A stretch of DNA of 64,000 nucleotides from positions 201,686,001 through 201,750,000 of the forward strand of contig JBITNC010000001.1 of assembly GCA_050084985.1 (NCBI GenBank), written 5' to 3'. Below are positions 11,618 to 22,077 of the stretch, in pieces (the first letter of the stretch is position 1; every line of letters starts with the position of its first letter). Below the pieces are notes generated by a model that saw only the letters and a program-made list of their open reading frames with translations, did not search any database and was not told the DNA's origin. This DNA comes from Nageia nagi (Eukaryota; Pinophyta). Position numbers and translations under genes: made by a program.

Positions 11618-11680
11618 GTCTAGAAAAACTAGAATATCTGCTCAGATATTGAGTTCTTTAAAATAAAAAAATATAAGGAA

Positions 11681-13891
11681 TTGAGGGTGAGCTATTGGAT
11701 AGCTCAAGTTTCTAATTTATTACATTCTCATAGTTTGATCGTGTAATTAGTTTTATCTAAGGATTTTTAGAATATGGGCATGTGACTTGTCAAATCTGAT
11801 CTCCATTCTAGTACAAAATACTAGTCTTGGTTAAATTATCATATATTATACCACATTATTAGTTTTTATTATGAATTACATGTACTATAGGTACACATAT
11901 TGACCAATATTAGAGCATTTAGAGGACCTTTATATCCTTTTTATTTTACTTTCCTTATCTTTCATAATTATTTACATGTAGCATGAATCTTAAGCTAATT
12001 TCATCATAAAGTCATCTTAAATTTGCATTTAGTCAATCTTTATCATACCCTTTAGCATTTGCATGCTTGAAAATATAATTAACTTTATGTGTAGGCTATG
12101 ATCCTCTTAGATCTAGGTTTTTACAACATTTCTTGATCTTAAGATTGAATCTTGTTGCATATCTAGATGCATTAGCATATATCATTAGTGTAGCATTATA
12201 CTTATCAATTTTATCACATTATTTAGCATATTAATATCATTATCTTATCATTTAGCATTATGGATATTTTATATTACTCATGTATTTTGTTTACATCATT
12301 TTCTTGAATCATTAGCACTTCATTTAGCACTATCTAGTATCATATCATTTTGGCATAATTTTGATCACAATCTTTATCATTTGCATCAATCTTTATTATC
12401 ATAAACAATCATATAAGATCATTATCATAACATTTATAATAATATATGATCATTATAGGCATTATAAACATAATTTTATATTCTAAACACCTTTTTATTG
12501 GGATGTAGGGGGCCTACTCCTACCCAATATTGGGGTAAAACCCTCATTATTGGCCTTGGGTTCTTAAGGGAACAAGGTTAATATCTGCCCTACCATATTA
12601 GATTACATTAAGGGTTTTAGCAATATTTATTACAAGTATAAAGATAAAAAGTTATACCAAGATAACATAACAACAATCTTTATCAATAACAAAGGACCAA
12701 CATCGTTATCTCTTAATATTTTTTTATCATGTCATAGTCAATTGCTTGGCATTCTTAATATTCTTAGAGGTATTATTCATGTGGACTAATTATATCACTT
12801 GTATATTAATTTTAGGATGTACAAAAATGGTGAAATTGATGAAAAACACATCAAAAATCACCCAAAATTGAGAGAAGAATCCCTTGACCCCTACTCTTGA
12901 TTTTGGGACATACTTATTGTATTTCATTTTATAATATCCTTTGATGGATATATTTGTTGATTGTTACTAATTTATAGGTTACATTTTTTATTGTACTCAA
13001 AATCAACCCTACAAATCTAAACTCATTAGACATCCAAGAATCACAGTTAGTCTTTATCAAATCGATCCTATCTACTATCAATTTTGTATTGAAAAATCCT
13101 AGTATTGATCGATTTTCTTCAAGTCAATTAATCTTAGCATAACTTAGAACACAATTTTTGATTCTATCAAATTGTTAGTCTGTAATTATGATTAGGCAAT
13201 AATCCTTACGATTATATTTGTATAATTATTTTTTATTTATATCAAGACTCATTTTCTTGGGGTACATGTATGGTTGGTGTACTAACTTGTGATCAACATA
13301 TCGATTTGTAATACTAATCAAACTTGTATAAGCTGATTAGGAAATAGAGCCTTGTAAAATAGGTTAAAAATCCCAAAAATCACACTAATTAAGAGGTATT
13401 TGGATAATCTGGATTAGATCTCTTACCCTTTGTATTATATATTCTAGATATAATTGTTGTTTGTATCTTGGATTATTTTTTCATACTTGTGAACTAGTCA
13501 AATATCATCATACTTGGGTGGGGTTTATTGCATAAATTTGGGATGGAAATTAACTTTACAATCTCATTTAGTTTTCACATCATCATATCTTGCATCAATA
13601 ATCACTTGATCCTAGGAACATTAGGGCACTTATAATTTCCTCCCTAAGGTCCTTACTCATACTTGGAAGTCATGCTCAAGGTGAGCACACACATAGAGCA
13701 CTAAACATGCATTTTATTTTCTTTCCCTAAAGATTGAGGTACCTTTACCCATAAATAGTTATCTAGACTTATTGTAGACAAAACTAAATAAAAGGAAAGA
13801 AATAAAATCTATGTTAATTAACATGACAAGAGTCTAGTTAAATTTCAAAGCACTAAACAAGATAATCACCATTGCTATCTATCATCATTGG
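11681..13891. other. AT-rich sequence, no gene recognised
   Basis: Rich in ATCATT-type low-complexity runs (about 12180-12440). A GC-richer patch at 12505-12600 has GGGGCCTACTCCTACCC, of the kind seen in LTRs, but no boundaries or partner were found. No coding region can be supported. Confidence 0.35.
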
Positions 13892-15030
13892 GCTTATCAT
13901 ATAGGATTGTTATATTGAAAGATAATTTTAGGCTTAGTGTTTTAATTTGCATGCATAAAATCTAATACTTTAATCAAAATTTTAGGCTCTTTGTATATAT
14001 GATTACACTTATTTAGCATATTGGGATATTGTACTTTTATTTCAAATAAAATTTTCTTCTTTTGTATTTATTCTCACCAAACATACAGTTTAAACAACAG
14101 GCATGAATCCTAAACATAGGAATGGTTGACACTAGAGCTAAAGCTATGGTTAGAGAACAAGAATAAAATAAAAATCCCTTATCTAGGCTAAAAATACTAC
14201 AATATTCATCTTCATCACACTCATATAGACCTATCTCACCAGTTGATCCATCATTTTTTCAATCTCTTCGATCACATACTATGTTTCAAGGCATTCCTCA
14301 AATATTAAGAGAATTATTTACCAATGATCCCTTTGTTCAACATCAAATGGAATTTATTTTTTAACCATTTCAAACTCAACAATATCAAAATAAAAATCAA
14401 CAAATCATAACAACATCTCAAGAACAAGGGGTTATTTATCATTATAATCCAAAATATGATCCACAAGAATCACCAACATATAAGCAAAATTGGAAATTTA
14501 AGGTATAATTTCTAATTGAAATATAAACATCATTCACAACCAATTGTTTCAATTCATCATCAATCTCAATAAATGTAATAATTATCTTCACAAGTTCCCA
14601 TAACCACATCATTATTACAAGAAAATATTCCTCACATGTATCACATGCACAACAAACTAACATCACCCTTGGATCAAAATCCTATTAACAAAATCATTTT
14701 AAACCATCAAGTTACCCAATTCATGTTGTGTAAATAAATCCAATAATCATAAAACATCAAATTATTTCAATAGGTCAAGGGATAGATCAAACATTCAATA
14801 CCTTGAGGATACCAAATCATACATATCAAAATCAATCTTAACAACAACAAGTTGTTATAGTGGGTCAATAAAATCCTTTCAATCAAATATCCCAACTAGA
14901 TCTACAATAGGAAAAGTTTTAAGAGCCCTCATCTAAAATGAACCTATAAATTTTAGGTGAATGTAGACAAAACCTAATTCAAATTAATGAAAAATTTCCA
15001 AAAATAATGTAAATTGGTAGGCAACTTTTT
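13892..15030 (+). pseudogene. Ty3/gypsy gag remnant, copy A (5' part)
   Basis: Decayed gag start of a gypsy-type element. From the ATG at 14122 it reads MVDTRAKAMVREQE, then, past a stop, FFQSLRSHTMFQGIPQILRE, LFTNDPFVQHQMEF and HYNPKYDPQESPTYKQNWKF. Stops often stand where Gln codons would be. A co-linear paralogue lies at 37533-39025. The frame was interrupted by the LTR element at 15036 and continues at 19696. The block before the ATG (13892-14121) is also shared with the paralogue and is probably element leader. Confidence 0.75.
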
Positions 15031-15035
15031 AACAA
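15031..15035 (+). repeat. Target-site duplication AACAA (left)
   Basis: AACAA directly precedes the TG of the left LTR, and the same five bases directly follow the CA of the right LTR (19696-19700). Five bases is normal for gypsy/copia integration. Confidence 0.93.
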
Positions 15036-15429
15036 TGTAATGTCCCCAAATTTGTAAAACGTCCACTTTCTCTCCTCTTAGAGTGTGACGTTAATGGCAA
15101 AGGAGGAGAAACCAAAAATAAATTAATTTAGGAGTATTTTATTAATATTTTGCATTTATTTCTGTAACCAAGGCTAAAGAGACCCTTGAGGCACTCACCC
15201 TTGGATTTTATTTAATTAATTTGGCTCAATTATTTGTAATTAATGCAATATTAGTGTCTCATAATGGGACGTTGCATTTATGAGCCATTGATCTTGTAAT
15301 TTGGCATCTCTAGGAAACCATTATGGGATGTTGGGCTTCCTAGGTCTCTAGATGATTTAATATGTCATCCCAAGACACCAGAAGAGGGATGTTGCACTTT
15401 GGGTGATTCTAAGGTATGAGAGATCTTGT

Positions 15430-15435
15430 TATAAG
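15430..15435 (+). promoter_or_regulatory. TATA-like box in the LTR
   Basis: TATAAG within GTTATAAGAGGAGATGG lies about 400 bases into the LTR and is conserved in the right LTR at 18986-18991. It is the best candidate for the U3 promoter. Transcription would start about 30 bases downstream. Confidence 0.55.
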
Positions 15436-15539
15436 AGGAGATGGGATGCATCATTTAGGGTAGGCTTGAAGATCATCAGAGTTTATCTCTTTTTAGGGGT
15501 TAGTAGCTAGTGGAGTTACAACTTTCTAGCTAGCTTAGT

Positions 15540-15830
15540 GGGAGAGCTCGAGCCAGTGTGGAGGAGTTCTTACCTAAGCTAGGATAGTAGCTCAAGCCAG
15601 TGAGGTGGAGTTGCTAGAGTATCTCGAGCCAATGAGATGGAGTTACTAGAATAGTTTGAGCCAATGTGGTGGAACTATTCCATCCCTGATCTAGATCTAG
15701 CCAGTGGGGTAGATCCAGTCCAGCCAGTGTGGCCATATTCTAGATCTAGATCTAACCTACCAAATCAATGTGAGGAGGCACATCCTAGATCCAGACCAGT
15801 CGAATCAATGTGAGGAGGCTCATCTAGCAT
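15540..15830 (+). repeat. Degenerate internal repeats within the LTR
   Basis: Several tandem variants of GAGCCAGTGNGGTGGAGTT and then a related TCAATGTGAGGAGGC motif, many flanked by AGCTCGAGC or ATCTAGATCT palindromes. The same cluster is present in the right LTR (about 19095-19390). It lies downstream of the TATA-like box, so it should be transcribed. Confidence 0.7.
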
Positions 15831-15970
15831 TGGGGAGAAGAGGTTGAAGAACTTGCAGGGCTAGATCATCCAAATCTACCTTGTGAGGGCAAACATCCCC
15901 CTTCTTGAGCATTTGGGTATTTTTCCTTAAGTATTGTACTTATCCATTTGGGACATCCCAGCTCTTGAAG

Positions 15971-15976
15971 AATAAA
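15971..15976 (+). promoter_or_regulatory. Polyadenylation signal AATAAA in the LTR
   Basis: AATAAA after CTTGAAG, about 165 bases before the LTR end, and conserved at 19527-19532. It is placed correctly for a transcript that starts near 15460. Confidence 0.5.
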
Positions 15977-16139
15977 ATTCATTTTTGGCTCTATTTCTTA
16001 TTCAATTTGCAAATCTGATTTAAATTGAGCTAGTTAGAAAAATATAAAAATATATATAAATTCCTAAGTAGTGATATTTCAACTTGGAATATTACACTTT
16101 AACAAAAATTGCATTTTGTGAGTTTTGGGGATATTACAG

Positions 16140-16151
16140 TGGTATTAGAGC
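16140..16151 (+). other. Primer-binding site (tRNA-iMet type)
   Basis: TGGTATTAGAGC begins two bases after the LTR end. It has one mismatch to the TGGTATCAGAGC complement of initiator tRNA-Met. Confidence 0.9.
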
Positions 16152-16179
16152 TAGTTTTTCTACCAACCTGTATTAGCTC

Positions 16180-17202
16180 ATGCCGCCTAAGATCCATAAT
16201 TACTACTTGAGAGGAAGAAGTGATCCTGATTACCAGCTAAGCTTGGAGGAGAGAGACATAACAAATCTGGAGGGATCTAAAGAGTGGGAGGAAGCCAGAC
16301 AAGGGAACATGGTCAATTCCAACATAGCCATCCTAGATGCATTAAGGAAGATGACGGAGCAATTGTAGATACTCACATCCCAAAGAGGGAACTAGACTCC
16401 ACCACCCAGCTAGGAGAATAGAAATGACCAAGAAGAGAGCTCATCTAGGGCTAGATCTCGTTACTGGAAGTCTATACCTATTCCACCTAAGCCTCTTTTC
16501 AGAAAAGAGGAAGATCCAAAGGAGATCTATTGGAGACATTGGGAGAGGCTCGACCAATTATTCGATGAGTACATGGCCAAACTAGTAGAGTATAGAAACA
16601 TCATATCTTTCCAAGAATTTCATGGACAATTGGAGGGAGGACAAGGAGGATGCCCACCTATCTTTAAGGAGCCATTATAGAAGATCCAATTGGAGAAATT
16701 TGATGGAGGTGCAAGGATCTCAGTAAGAGGATGGATTCACCAGCTCCAAATGTACCTATCTTTCAATTCCATTGTAGAAGATGAGGCCATACATTTTGCC
16801 ACACTCTCCCTGAAGGGACGAGCCTATGAGTGGTGGCACCATGGATTAAAAATGTTGGGGCATGACCAGATCTCAACTTTTGATGAATTTTGCCAAAGGT
16901 TGCTAGAATGTTTTGAAAAGAAGACTGAAGAAAGTTACTTCCATTAGCTCACCAAGATCCAATAGAAAGGTATAATTAAAGAATATGTAGATGAGTTTAT
17001 GAATGTTTCTATTATGGTTTCAGATCTATCAGAAGCTAGAAGGATGGCTATGTTCATGGAGGGTTTGAATGAAAATATCAGAGCATCTATCAAAGCATTT
17101 GAGCCAAATGATCTTGATGAGGTAATCAGAAGGGCTGTAGCTCTTGAATCAACCAATTTGATCCGAGGAAAGAGCAATCAAGGAAGGATGCAACCACCCT
17201 AA
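16180..17202 (+). pseudogene. Ty3/gypsy gag, interrupted by stops
   Basis: Gag capsid-like protein of the LTR element. It starts MPPKIHNYYLRGRSDPDYQL soon after the primer site. The core domain spans 16690-17202: LEKFDGGARISVRGWIHQLQ, then FATLSLKGRAYEWWHHGL, FDEFCQRLLECF, LSEARRMAMFMEGLNENIR and LDEVIRRAVALEST. This is the standard Retrotrans_gag order (K-F-G...W, L-G-A-W, F-L, F-GL). TAG stops occur near 16366 and 16945 and at other points, mostly where Gln is likely, so the protein is no longer made as one chain. No zinc knuckle was recognised. Confidence 0.85.
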
Positions 17203-17463
17203 CAATAAATTATGCCAGCAAGTAAAATGAATGGGAGCTAAGGAAGGCTCATATCTCCACCAAGGAGAAATGCATGGCTATTGGAGCAGACATAGAGGGA
17301 TTGGGAGATCTCATGTTCTGAAATGAGAAGAAGGAAAATGTGCTTTGTCTACAGAGGATCATGGGAGCCAGGCCATCGATACAATGGGAAGGTGCAGCTC
17401 AGTTATGTAGAGGTAGTGGAGATGGAGGAACTTGAATAAGATCTATGGAGCATTTTAGAATTT

Positions 17464-17937
17464 ATGGAAGAGTTTTCCACTCATGGCACCTTGGCCACCA
17501 TTAGTGGAGCACCCCATTACCCCACATTGCACATTAAGGGAAGAGCTCTAAGAGAAGAAGTGACTATTCTTATCGATGGAGGGGCATCTCACAACTTCAT
17601 TGATGCTTTGTTTACTGCTAAGAAAGGAGTAAGGATGGATGTTTTTGAAGGATTCAATGTGGCCAATGCTAATGGCCAGATCTCATTTTGGAATAAGGTG
17701 ATTAGATAACTTCCAATTGAGACCAATAATTACTCCATGAGAAGTGATTTCTATGTATATCCCATGGGAGGGACCTTGCACATGGTCTTTGGAATTCAAT
17801 GGCTGAAAACTTTGGGGGAGATTAGGACAAATTATGACACCTTGGAAATGAAGTTCCTGGCAAATGGAAAGGAGGTCATCATGAGAGGATTACAAGGTAG
17901 CAATAGGCCACTTCACAAGCCCATTGATTGGAAGTAA
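17464..17937 (+). pseudogene. Retropepsin domain of the LTR element
   Basis: Aspartic protease in the same orientation as gag. ILIDGGASHNFIDALF (about 17560-17610) is the active-site loop, with DGGAS in place of the usual D(S/T)GAS. After one in-frame stop at 17707, HMVFGIQWLKTLGEI gives the family's LG...WL segment and YDTLEMKF the end of the domain. In active relatives this region runs on into reverse transcriptase. Here TAATAG stops follow at 17935 and no RT motif is found. Confidence 0.85.
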
Positions 17938-18577
17938 TAGAAGATCCAAAGTAGCAATATCAAATCATTCCTCACATCCCAAATAGAACTACCATGCAAG
18001 ACGTCACCCAGTCCCAAGGTAACATGCCCACATTTGCTTAGCCACTAACGAATTGGTTAAGAGTGTTCTTTTTCTAGATAATAAGTTGGAGTTTGATTAA
18101 AGATTGGAAACAAGTGATAATACTTGCTGGTTAGATTTACTTCTCTTTGGCATATATATACTTGTTACAAGTATATTACTGCAAAATTTTTTGGGACAAA
18201 TTATCCATCATCTTGCTTAAAATGACAAATAGAGGGATTGGAGATTTGGTATTACTTCATCATACTTTTCCTTGTGAACCACTTAGCCACTTAGACCATT
18301 GGGATGTTGGGATGAATGTATTCATGCTTGCTAAAATTGTAGATTCTCCCTCCCATCATGTAACATAATCCTAGATAGAAGATAACCCACTAGCACTCCT
18401 TGATTTCATTTAGGACTTGGACATTGGGTTGTGGAGCTATGAAGGTAGACATTTTGGCCATCACTTGTAGTAGAAAATCAAAACTCTTTCTCCTTGTTAT
18501 TTCATTTGCATTACAACTTTTTAGGATGGGAAAGAGAAGGGCCAATTTATCTTGAGTTTCTTGGGGACAAGCAATTC
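17938..18577 (+). other. Non-coding or deleted pol region
   Basis: About 640 bases between the protease and the polypurine tract. A full element needs roughly 3 kb here for RT, RNase H and integrase. The last codons before the tract read GPIYLEFLGDKQFKKG and may be the extreme 3' end of pol. The rest is unrecognised. Confidence 0.5.
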
Positions 18578-18590
18578 AAGAAGGGGAGAC
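18578..18590 (+). other. Polypurine tract
   Basis: AAGAAGGGGAGAC ends one base before the TG of the right LTR, the normal position of the plus-strand primer. Confidence 0.88.
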
Positions 18591-18591
18591 T

Positions 18592-19695
18592 TGTAATGTC
18601 CCCAAATTTGTAAAACATCCACTTTCTCTCCTCTTGGAGTGTGAAATTCATGGCAAAGGAGGAGAAACCAAAAATAAATTAATTTAAGAGTATTTTATTA
18701 ATATTTTACATTTATTTCTGTAACCAAGGCTAAAGAGAACCTTGAGGCACTCACCCTTGGATTTTATTTAATTAATCTAGCTTAATTATTTATAATTAAT
18801 GCAATATTAGTCTCTCATAATGGGATGTTGCATTTATGAGCCATTGATATTGTAATTTGGCATCTCTAGGAAACCATTGTGGGACGTTGGGATTCCTAGG
18901 TCCCTAGATGATTTAATTTATCATCCTAAGACACCAGAAGAGGGACGTTGCACTTTGGGTGATTCCAAGGTATGAGAGATCTTGTTATAAGAGGAGATGG
19001 GATGCATCATTTGGGGTAAGCTTGAAGATCATCAAATTTTATCACTTTTTGAGGGTTAGCAGCTAGTGGAGTTGCAACTTTCCAGCTAGCTTAGTGGGAG
19101 AGCTCGAGCTAATGTGGAGGAGTTCTTACCTAAGCTAGGATAGTAGCTCGAGCTAGTGAGGTGGAGTTGCTAGAGTAGCTAGAGCCAATGAGGTGGAGTT
19201 ACTGGAATAGTTCAAGTCAATGTGGTGGAACTATTCCATCCCTGATCCAAATCCAACTAGTGGGGTAGATCCATATCCAGCTAGTGCAACCATATTCTAG
19301 ATCCATATCTAACCTACCAAATCAATGTGAGGAGGCACGTCCTAGATCCAAACCAATCGAATCAGTGTGAGGAGGCTCATCTAGCATTGGGGAGAAGAGG
19401 TTGAAGAAATTGCAGGCTAGATCATCTAAATCTACCTTATGAGGGCAAACATCCCCCTTCTTGAGCATTTGGGTATTTTTCCTTGAGTATTGTACTTGTC
19501 CATTTGGGACGTCCCAGCTCTTGAAGAATAAAATTCATTTCTGGCTCTATTTCTTGTTCAATTTGCAGATCTAATTTGAATTGAGCTAGTTAGAAAAAAT
19601 ATAAAAATATATATAAATTCCTAAGTAGTGATATTTCAACTTGGAATATTACACTTTAACAAAAATCGCATTTTGTGAGTTTTGGGGATATTACA
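18592..19695 (+). repeat. Right (3') LTR
   Basis: Starts TGTAATGTCCCC, ends ATATTACA and is followed by AACAA. It matches the left LTR along its full length. Many of the differences are C/T or G/A. Confidence 0.95.
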
Positions 19696-20055
19696 AACAA
19701 TTTTTGAAAATAAATGTAAAAAATTGATAAAAATTTTTCACTTTTAAAAATCATAGTAAATTTTTAAAATCAATAACCAATTAACATATAAAACTTTATA
19801 TAAAAATTGAATGATTGAAATTTGAGTACAAAGTAATCTTTCCACCATGGATGATATCTCATAGATACACTCAAAACTTCATGAGATTTAGATGCAAGGG
19901 AAAAGTGGAAACTTGTATTTCCATTTTAGTTATTTCCATAATGGAAGATGTATCCTCTATATTGTTGAAATCATGGGGTACTGATGATGACATCATCCAC
20001 ACTTATGCAAAAGTCAAGAACGAACTAACAATGGCAAGTGTTTGGGAATAGAAGT
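19696..20055 (+). pseudogene. Ty3/gypsy gag remnant, copy A (3' part)
   Basis: Begins with the second AACAA and resumes gag copy A. FEYKVIFPPWMISHRYTQNF then MRFRCKGKVETCISIL (19815-19920) matches the plant gypsy gag start of type YPPWM.PHRYT..F.R..GKGN. It ends at NELTMASVWE and a stop, the same point at which similarity to copy B ends (39025). Confidence 0.75.
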
Positions 20056-21110
20056 ATTGTATTTAAAAAGATATATTATTTTTATAAAATAACAAGTCAA
20101 TATCCATATGAGCATTTGCATAAGATGGGTTCATCATTGCTTTAAGTTTCAAATCATTAAAAACAAAAATAAAAAATAATAATTTTTAATTATATTTTTA
20201 AGTTTGGAGGGGTCTTTAATCAATGGATTAAGATAAAATAAAATTTTATTTTTAAATATTTAAATGTATATAAAGAGAGAATGTGTGTTTATCATGTTAA
20301 TATTTTAATTTTTTTTTTTAATATTTTAATTGTATTTATTGTGTAAAATTTAAAATCATTATGGGCCATCATAATTTTTTGAAAAGTAAATAGACATAAT
20401 AAAAAATTCATGGTATTCCTAAGAGGAAATTATAGTGGGTCACCGTGATATTTATTGAGAGTAATTTGTTTAATATGAGACTTGTATTACTTTTAAGTTT
20501 TTTTTTTAATTAAATTTAAAGATGGTTATAACCTTGTTGAAAATTGTAATAATGTATTATAATTATTGTTGTTTACATTTTTGTTTGCTTAAGATAATTT
20601 TTGATATTTACATGTAATCAACATCACTCATTAGATTGTTACATAGATGAGAGTTAGTAATTTTTACTTAATGATATACCAAAGTGATGTATTATGCATT
20701 ATTCATTCACTAGATCTATAGTACAAGGACTAGACTATGTTGGAGATAATTGAGTTGGGTGATTCTTTTGAGCCTCTACAACTAGTGGTTGATACTATCG
20801 TAGATAACCTAAAAATATATTTTTATCAGGTCATGTTAATATATCATCAAAAGCATAACATTGAGAAAATAGTCAAAATCATAATTAGTCTATCGATCTC
20901 ATAATCAACATATTGATCTTGTAGATCATGCAATCGACCTACCAACTAAAAATCGACCAACCAATACTAAAATAATAATCTATAAATATCATTGCAAGGT
21001 CATTTTGTCATATCTAGCATCAATCATTTATCATTTTGATCAATATGAAGAATTATGAGCAGTCAATATATGAACATTTGAGTATATCATTGAGCATTTT
21101 TTCATGGTTT
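20056..21110 (+). repeat. Dispersed repeat R1, copy 2
   Basis: Second copy of the repeat at 6095-7125. Here it runs straight into the CCTTAAGGGGCCTAAATTGG block and the LTR end at 21328, which suggests R1 belongs to the LTR of the older gypsy element. No coding region. Confidence 0.7.
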
Positions 21111-21111
21111 A

Positions 21112-21328
21112 TGCCTTAAGGGGCCTAAATTGGAGGTATGCACTTAGTTTTTTTTTTTTTACATTCTTGCAAAGTTTTAACTGATTCTTTAAAAACTTAA
21201 TGATACCTTTATCATGATTTCTACCTAATTCTAATTAAGAAAAGCATAGTTATGTATTTTGAGGTTTATGTGTGAAACTAACTTGTTTATTCATCTTAGT
21301 CCATAATTAACATAAATTTTAGGCTACA
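21112..21328 (+). repeat. LTR 3' end of an older gypsy-type element
   Basis: From CCTTAAGGGGCCTAAATTGG to TTTTAGGCTACA, this block is repeated at 37297-37532. It ends in CA and is followed after five bases by a primer-site candidate. Confidence 0.65.
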
Positions 21329-21333
21329 TTTAA

Positions 21334-21349
21334 TGGTGAACCCGATGTG
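21334..21349 (+). other. Candidate primer-binding site
   Basis: TGGTGAACCCGATGTG lies five bases after the LTR end. It shares TGGTGAACCC with the minus-strand site at 2611-2624, where CTACA also precedes it. The tRNA could not be named. Confidence 0.6.
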
Positions 21350-21585
21350 AAATAAACAATTCCTTAAATTTTAATGTTCCCTTCACCTATCTCTTGATTT
21401 TTTAAGTTTTTGCTTGTATTTTGAAGTTTTTTGATTTTCTTGTTTTTCACCTACCTAAATGGGAAGAACTTGTAAAGCTTAAGGAATTTACATTCAATTT
21501 TAAGAAAATTTTAGATAAGGGATTACAATGGTAGGCATTGATTATATCTAAGTTTTTGGATCTCAAATTTATCGCAATTGTAGTC
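21350..21585 (+). other. Leader of the older element before a nested insertion
   Basis: Short AT-rich stretch between the primer-site candidate and the inserted LARD-like element. By position it is leader or gag start. Nothing recognisable is encoded. Confidence 0.4.
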
Positions 21586-21590
21586 CAACT

Positions 21591-22066
21591 TGAAGGAACT
21601 AATAGTAATAAGATAATTTCTAAACTACCAAGATCACATGAAATCTCACAATTACATCCAACAAATACACAAATCAATCTCACAACACAAGATATAAAGT
21701 GGTTCCTCCAACTAGGAGTACATCCACTAACTAGATCTTTACTTCTCTCACAAATACAACTCTCTTACAATTCTTCTAATCTCAACTCCTACACTTCTAT
21801 CCTATAACATATATTCACTCCACAATTGGTATGTCATTACAAAGAGGGAGCCTTATATTATAGGCCAAAATCCCTCCTTGGATGACCTAAGCATGACATG
21901 CACATCTTTGACCTAAGGGGCATGCTCATGACTTGGAGTGTAAGACAAGTTACATTATTATATTCACTAAAATACTTAAGGTATCAAATAATACCCTTAA
22001 GTATTAGTGAATTTACATAGAAGATTTAATACATCTATTTACAATAATGCATTATACATTGCAACA
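21591..22066 (-). repeat. LTR (3' LTR in element sense)
   Basis: Plus-strand ends TGAAGGAACTAATAG and TACATTGCAACA. Matched along its length by 29818-30294. Confidence 0.93.
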
Positions 22067-22077
22067 CTCCCCCTTAA
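22067..22077 (-). other. Polypurine tract of the LARD-like element
   Basis: On the minus strand TTAAGGGGGAG abuts the TGTTG start of the 3' LTR. Confidence 0.88.

Larger units (their letters stand above)
9470..11680 (+). other. Nuclear plastid DNA insertion (NUPT)
   Basis: Four plastid genes appear in their conserved plastid order and orientations: psbB, psbT, psbN (opposite strand) and psbH. The stem-loop normally found between psbT and psbN is retained. Every gene carries stops or frameshifts, and the flanks are nuclear repeats, so this is an old nuclear copy, not plastome. Many stops fit C-to-T changes, as expected for methylated nuclear DNA. The left edge falls within psbB near codon 115 and the right edge shortly after psbH. 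The exact edges are uncertain. Confidence 0.93.
15036..16138 (+). repeat. Left (5') LTR
   Basis: Runs from TGTAATG to ATTACA and matches 18592-19695 throughout. It contains a TATA-like box, an AATAAA signal and a cluster of degenerate internal repeats. Confidence 0.95.
15036..19695 (+). mobile_element. LTR retrotransposon with gag and protease, no RT/IN
   Basis: A complete structural unit of 4660 bp: direct LTRs of 1103 and 1104 bp (TGTAATGTCCCC to ATTACA), a tRNA-iMet-type primer site, gag, retropepsin, a polypurine tract and a 5-bp target duplication. No reverse transcriptase, RNase H or integrase motif was found between the protease and the 3' LTR, so it could only move with enzymes from another element. 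By eye the first 380 bases of the LTRs differ at about 25 positions (roughly 93-94% identity), so the insertion is not recent. The layout recalls TR-GAG-type non-autonomous elements. Confidence 0.9.

Noticed and set aside
7199-11880. About 50 bases at 7199-7251 resembling 11829-11880, on either side of the plastid insert
   Set aside because: Considered as a duplication flanking the insert. The similarity is short and imperfect and the distances to the insert edges differ, so it is more likely a shared repeat fragment.
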